8,401 nt of DNA, taken from positions 1-8,401 of the forward strand of contig VBJR01000396.1 of NCBI GenBank assembly GCA_005880175.1, written 5' to 3'. Source of the DNA: Chloroflexota bacterium (GTDB lineage Bacteria; Chloroflexota; Dormibacteria; Dormibacterales; Dormibacteraceae). Of this stretch, positions 6,003 through 8,401 are shown one piece after another. The position numbers were made by a program, and so were the translations under genes. The notes beneath the pieces were generated by a model. It saw only the letters and a list, made by a program, of their open reading frames with translations. It had not been told where the DNA came from and did no database searches. Each line of letters starts with the position of its first letter. The stretch's first letter is position 1.

Positions 6003-6571
6003 ACGGCCGGCGCCCTGTAGGGCTCATCGGGTCCCAGGGTCTGGCGGACCTTGGTCACGCCGCGATGGATGAGCAGCTTGACCGCCCCGGGGGTCTTGCC
6101 CATTGCCGCCGCGATGTCCTCGATCTTCATGTCTTCCTGGAACTTGAGCACCATTGCGATCTTCTGCTGCTTGGGGAGGGACTCGACCACCGTCCAGATC
6201 CGGCGCAGCTCGTCGCGCTGGGCCGCCACCTCCTCGAGCGCCGGTCCCGACACCGCGAGGTCGCGCTGCTCGTCGATGTCCTCGACGGGCCGCGCCGCCC
6301 GGTACCGGTCGGCCACCGAGTTCACGGCGATCTGGTACAGCCAGGCCGAGAACGGCTTGCCGGTGTCCTGGTAGCGCCCGATGCTCTTCAGGGCCTTCAT
6401 GAACACCTCTTGCGTGACGTCCTCGGCAACGGTCTGATCTCTCACCCTCGAATACACGAATCGATACATCTGGAGCACATAACGGTCATAGAGCTCCCCG
6501 AACGCGTTGGGGTCGCGCTTCGCGCGCTCCACCAGCGCCTGCTCATCCCCCCGGGGGGGCAGGGAGCTCAT
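5999..6571 (-). CDS. RNA polymerase ECF-type sigma factor (sigma-70 family)
   Basis: The 190-residue product has sigma-70 region 2 at about 24-90 (FGELYDRYVLQMYRFVYSRV, VAEDVTQEVFMKAL, FSAWLYQIAVNSVADRYRA) and region 4 at about 128-180 (VESLPKQQKIAMVLKFQEDM, KIEDIAAAMGKTPGAVKLLI). Regions 1 and 3 are absent and the length is typical of the ECF group. It directs RNA polymerase to a stress or envelope regulon; its target promoters cannot be read here. ATG 6571-6569 is supported by AAGGAG at 6578-6583 with a 6-nt spacer. The stop TGA (6001-5999) overlaps the ATG of the anti-sigma-like gene, a sign of translational coupling and matched expression. It is divergent from purB, with about 230 bp between the starts. 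No sure autoregulated ECF promoter was found. Codons 5-8 lie in a C6G7 run (minus-strand C7G6). Family call firm, ECF subgroup not assigned. Confidence 0.93.
   Translation of the reverse strand: MSSLPPRGDEQALVERAKRDPNAFGELYDRYVLQMYRFVYSRVRDQTVAEDVTQEVFMKALKSIGRYQDTGKPFSAWLYQIAVNSVADRYRAARPVEDIDEQRDLAVSGPALEEVAAQRDELRRIWTVVESLPKQQKIAMVLKFQEDMKIEDIAAAMGKTPGAVKLLIHRGVTKVRQTLGPDEPYRAPAV
6547..6559. repeat. C6G7 homopolymer/palindrome run inside the start of the sigma gene
   Basis: Six C followed by seven G (plus strand) encode the Pro-Pro-Arg-Gly at residues 5-8 of the sigma factor. Such runs are prone to slippage in replication and in sequencing, and a change of one base would silence the sigma gene. 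Confidence 0.6.
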
Positions 6572-6577
6572 GTCCCG

Positions 6578-6583
6578 CTCCTT
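6578..6583 (-). promoter_or_regulatory. Ribosome binding site of the ECF sigma gene
   Basis: On the minus strand this reads AAGGAG, 6 nt before the ATG at 6571-6569. It fixes the start of the sigma factor. Confidence 0.7.
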
Positions 6584-6745
6584 CTTCGCCTGCTCAAACG
6601 GACTCCGTCCTCTCCGGGTTACGAGTCACCGTCATGCGCCCCTCAGCTTAGCGGGTGGGGCACTCCGCCTCCCAGGTGCTGCCGATTCCATATCTAGTGG
6701 TTGTCCCCCCATCGAAGCACAACATCTGGGCGAGCGCGGCATGTC

Positions 6746-6751
6746 TATAAT
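6746..6751 (+). promoter_or_regulatory. -10 element (TATAAT) of the purBC promoter
   Basis: A perfect TATAAT in GC-rich sequence, predicting a start at about 6757-6759. No good TTGACA-like -35 lies 16-18 bp upstream, and the upstream TG is 2 nt rather than 1 nt away, so it is not a canonical extended -10. This promoter rules out GTG 6756 as the purB start and favours TTG 6801. The rest of the intergenic stretch back to 6584 holds no gene that I can see. Confidence 0.55.
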
Positions 6752-6772
6752 GTGAGTGCCGCGTGTTCTCAC
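6752..6772 (+). promoter_or_regulatory. Inverted repeat GTGAG-N11-CTCAC at the purB transcription start
   Basis: GTGAG (6752-6756) and CTCAC (6768-6772) are exact inverted half-sites, centred just downstream of the TATAAT. The position suits a repressor operator or a small 5' leader hairpin. The regulator is unknown, and the half-sites are short enough for chance. Confidence 0.25.
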
Positions 6773-6783
6773 CCACGGTTTTC

Positions 6784-6797
6784 AGGAGCCCGGCTCC
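6784..6797 (+). promoter_or_regulatory. purB Shine-Dalgarno (AGGAG) inside a small hairpin
   Basis: AGGAG at 6784-6788 is the only ribosome-binding site near the purB start, 12 nt before TTG 6801. GGAGC (6785-6789) pairs with GCTCC (6793-6797) over a 3-nt loop, so the folded leader would hide the site. This could damp purB translation, or the hairpin may have little effect. Confidence 0.4.
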
Positions 6798-6800
6798 CTC

Positions 6801-8102
6801 TTGATCGAGCGCTATTCGCCCCCCCGCATCCGCGAGGTCTGGTCGGATCGCCATCGCTTCCAGCTCTGGCTCGAGATCGAGACCCTGGCCTGCGAGGCCT
6901 GGAGCACCCTCGACCAGGTCCCGGCGGAGGCGCTGCCCCGCATCCGGGCCGCCTCGTTCGACGTCGACCGCATCAAGGAGGTCGAGGCCCGCGTCGGCCA
7001 CGACGTGATCGCGTTCCTGACGGTGGTGGGCGAGTCGGTTGGCCAGCCGGAGGCGCGCTACCTGCACCTGGGGCTGACCAGCTCCGACGTGGTGGACACC
7101 GCGTTCGCCCTGCAGCTGCGCGAGAGCGGCCGGATCATCGCCGAGGACCTGCGCGCGCTGCGCGAGACCGCGGCTGACCTGGCCCTCCGGCACCGCCGCA
7201 CCCTGATGGTGGGGCGCACGCACGGCATCCACGCGGAGCCGATCACGTTCGGCTTCAAGGTCGCCGGCTGGGTGGCCCAGCTGGACCGGGCCGTGGCCCA
7301 CGTCGAGGCCGCGACCGCCGAAGTCGCCACGGGCAAGCTGAGCGGTCCCGTGGGCACCCACTCCAGCGTCGACCCGCGGGTCGAGGAGCACGTCTGCCGG
7401 GCGCTGGGCCTCCAGGTGGACCCGGTCAGCACTCAGATCGTGTCGCGTGATCGGCACTCCATGTACATGAACGCTCTGGCGGTGGCTGCCGGATCGCTCG
7501 AACGCATCGCGCTCGAAATCCGCCACCTCCAGCGCACCGAGGTCGGCGAGGCCTCGGAGCCCTTCGGCTCGGAGCAGAAAGGATCGTCGGCCATGCCCCA
7601 CAAGCGCAATCCGGTGCTCGCGGAGCGGGTATGCGGCCTGGCGCGCGTGGTTCGAGGGTACGCGACTACGGCGCTGGAAGACATCGCTCTCTGGCACGAA
7701 AGGGACATCAGCAACAGCTCGGCGGAGCGGGTCGTGTTCCCCGACGCCTGCAGCCTGGTGGACTTCATGGCCCTGGAGTCCAAACGCGTCCTGGCCGGCC
7801 TGGAGGTGCGGCCCGAGCGCATGGCCCGGAACCTGGACGCCAGCGGCGGCATCGTGTTCTCGCAGCCGGCGCTGCTGGCGCTGGTCGAGAGCGGGTTGAG
7901 CCGCGAGGAGGCGTACCGCATCGTGCAGTCGGCCGCGCACCGCGCGCTCGCGGCTGACGGCGGCTTCCGCGCCAACCTGGAGGCCGACCCCGCCGTCATG
8001 GCCCGGATCGGCGGCCGGATGGACGCGATCTTCGATCCACAGGCGTTCCTGCGCCACGTCGACCTGGCCTTCGACCGGCTGGGCTTGGGAGTCAGCACAT
8101 GA
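6801..8102 (+). CDS. purB: Adenylosuccinate lyase
   Basis: A 433-residue cytoplasmic enzyme of the fumarase/aspartase superfamily. It removes fumarate twice in purine synthesis: SAICAR to AICAR, and adenylosuccinate to AMP. Visible motifs are LGLTSSDVVDTAF (about 90-102), GRTHGIHAEPITFGFKVAGW (138-157) and the flexible signature loop GSSAMPHKRNP (261-271). With TTG 6801 as residue 1, His89, His141, Lys268 and Glu275 fall on the numbers I recall for catalytic residues of B. subtilis PurB. The N terminus also becomes MIERYSPP, typical for the family. The open frame continues up to GTG 6756, but that codon lies at or before the predicted transcription start. The length matches the usual about 430 residues. 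The gene ends in an ATGA overlap with purC, so the two are very likely co-transcribed and translationally coupled. All key motifs are intact. Confidence 0.96.
   Translation: MIERYSPPRIREVWSDRHRFQLWLEIETLACEAWSTLDQVPAEALPRIRAASFDVDRIKEVEARVGHDVIAFLTVVGESVGQPEARYLHLGLTSSDVVDTAFALQLRESGRIIAEDLRALRETAADLALRHRRTLMVGRTHGIHAEPITFGFKVAGWVAQLDRAVAHVEAATAEVATGKLSGPVGTHSSVDPRVEEHVCRALGLQVDPVSTQIVSRDRHSMYMNALAVAAGSLERIALEIRHLQRTEVGEASEPFGSEQKGSSAMPHKRNPVLAERVCGLARVVRGYATTALEDIALWHERDISNSSAERVVFPDACSLVDFMALESKRVLAGLEVRPERMARNLDASGGIVFSQPALLALVESGLSREEAYRIVQSAAHRALAADGGFRANLEADPAVMARIGGRMDAIFDPQAFLRHVDLAFDRLGLGVST
8087..8091 (+). promoter_or_regulatory. Ribosome binding site of purC (inside purB)
   Basis: GGGAG lies 7 nt before the purC ATG at 8099, within the last codons of purB. 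Confidence 0.6.
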
Positions 8103-8401
8103 ACGACCGCGTCGCTCTCACCGAGACACACGTAGATCTGCCGCTGTTCTCGCGCGGAAAGGTCCGTGACACCTACCAGCTGGATGCCGACCGGCTGCTG
8201 ATGGTGACGACCGATCGCATCTCCGCGTTCGACTTCGTCCTGCCGACCGGCATCCCGGACCGCGGGACGGTGCTGACGCAGCTCTCCCTGTTCTGGTTCG
8301 CGCGCACGGGGGACGTCGTCGAGAACCATCTGCTCGGTGACTCCTACGACGGACTGCCCGCCGAGTTACGGGGCCGTGCGATGGTGGTCAGGCGCGCGCA
8401 G
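8099..8401 (+). CDS. purC: Phosphoribosylaminoimidazole-succinocarboxamide (SAICAR) synthetase, N-terminal 101 residues (cut by window edge)
   Basis: The frame opened by ATG 8099 stays open to the window end. It has the family's GKVRDTYQL nucleotide-binding strand (residues 20-28), the TDRISAFDFVLPTGIPDRG motif (38-56) and TQLSLFWF (59-66). SAICAR synthetase joins aspartate to CAIR with ATP, giving SAICAR, the substrate that PurB then cleaves to AICAR. Its start overlaps the purB stop by 4 nt (ATGA), with GGGAG 7 nt upstream. Full members are about 240-300 residues, so roughly two thirds is outside the window. Nothing in the visible part looks damaged. Confidence 0.93.
   Translation, partial: MNDRVALTETHVDLPLFSRGKVRDTYQLDADRLLMVTTDRISAFDFVLPTGIPDRGTVLTQLSLFWFARTGDVVENHLLGDSYDGLPAELRGRAMVVRRAQ

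Noticed and set aside
4455..6020. Long plus-strand open frame (about 521 residues) opposite the anti-sigma gene
   Set aside because: Arg/Gly/Asp-rich shadow composition, no recognisable motifs and no ribosome-binding site. The opposite strand has a clear membrane helix and domain patterns.
6756..6758. GTG as the purB start
   Set aside because: It lies at or before the start site predicted from TATAAT at 6746-6751, would add 15 unconserved residues, and shifts the catalytic residues away from the B. subtilis numbering.
6648..8057. Long minus-strand open frame opposite purB
   Set aside because: A shadow of high-GC codon use. purB on the plus strand has all catalytic motifs.

Overview
This is a high-GC bacterial window. 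The high GC, an exact Gram-positive-type (CGAACRNRYGTTYC) LexA box, U-tract-less hairpins and a multidomain extracytoplasmic-function (ECF) anti-sigma protein point to Actinomycetota or a high-GC Chloroflexota/Dormibacterota-like lineage. This placement is inference. No tRNA, rRNA, insertion sequence or CRISPR array was seen.

Left part (1-3962). A truncated amino-acid deaminase gene (fold-type III PLP enzyme) runs leftwards off the edge. Its start codon overlaps, head to head, the start of a rightward gene for a helix-turn-helix/DUF433 protein of the VapB45 antitoxin-like type. An exact LexA/SOS-box match sits at that junction. No VapC-like toxin follows. After about 135 bp containing a 41-bp-spaced direct repeat pair and a hairpin comes a large STAND ATPase with an NB-ARC core and about ten 42-residue tetratricopeptide (TPR) repeats. 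It has no recognisable effector domain. Its start is ambiguous: a strong AAGGAG lies ahead of an in-frame ATC rather than a normal start codon.

Middle part (3966-6571, minus strand). A 14-bp perfect inverted repeat separates the STAND gene from a convergent two-gene unit. That unit is an ECF sigma factor followed, with an ATGA overlap, by a membrane-anchored anti-sigma-like protein: cytosolic segment, one membrane helix, Ig-like domain, proline-rich linker, beta-propeller-like repeats and a C-terminal Ig-like domain. The second gene is split by a single frameshift near 4520-4526.

Right part (6584-8401, plus strand). A divergent intergenic region holds a perfect TATAAT and leads into purB (adenylosuccinate lyase), which overlaps purC (SAICAR synthetase, truncated by the window edge) by ATGA. 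These are two purine-synthesis genes in a likely operon. The purB start is best placed at a TTG. The ribosome-binding site of purB lies inside a small hairpin.

The most unusual part is the left third. A DNA-damage-type operator, an antitoxin-like regulator with no toxin and a STAND ATPase with no effector lie next to each other, which could be a stress-response or defence module. That reading is a hypothesis from context only.
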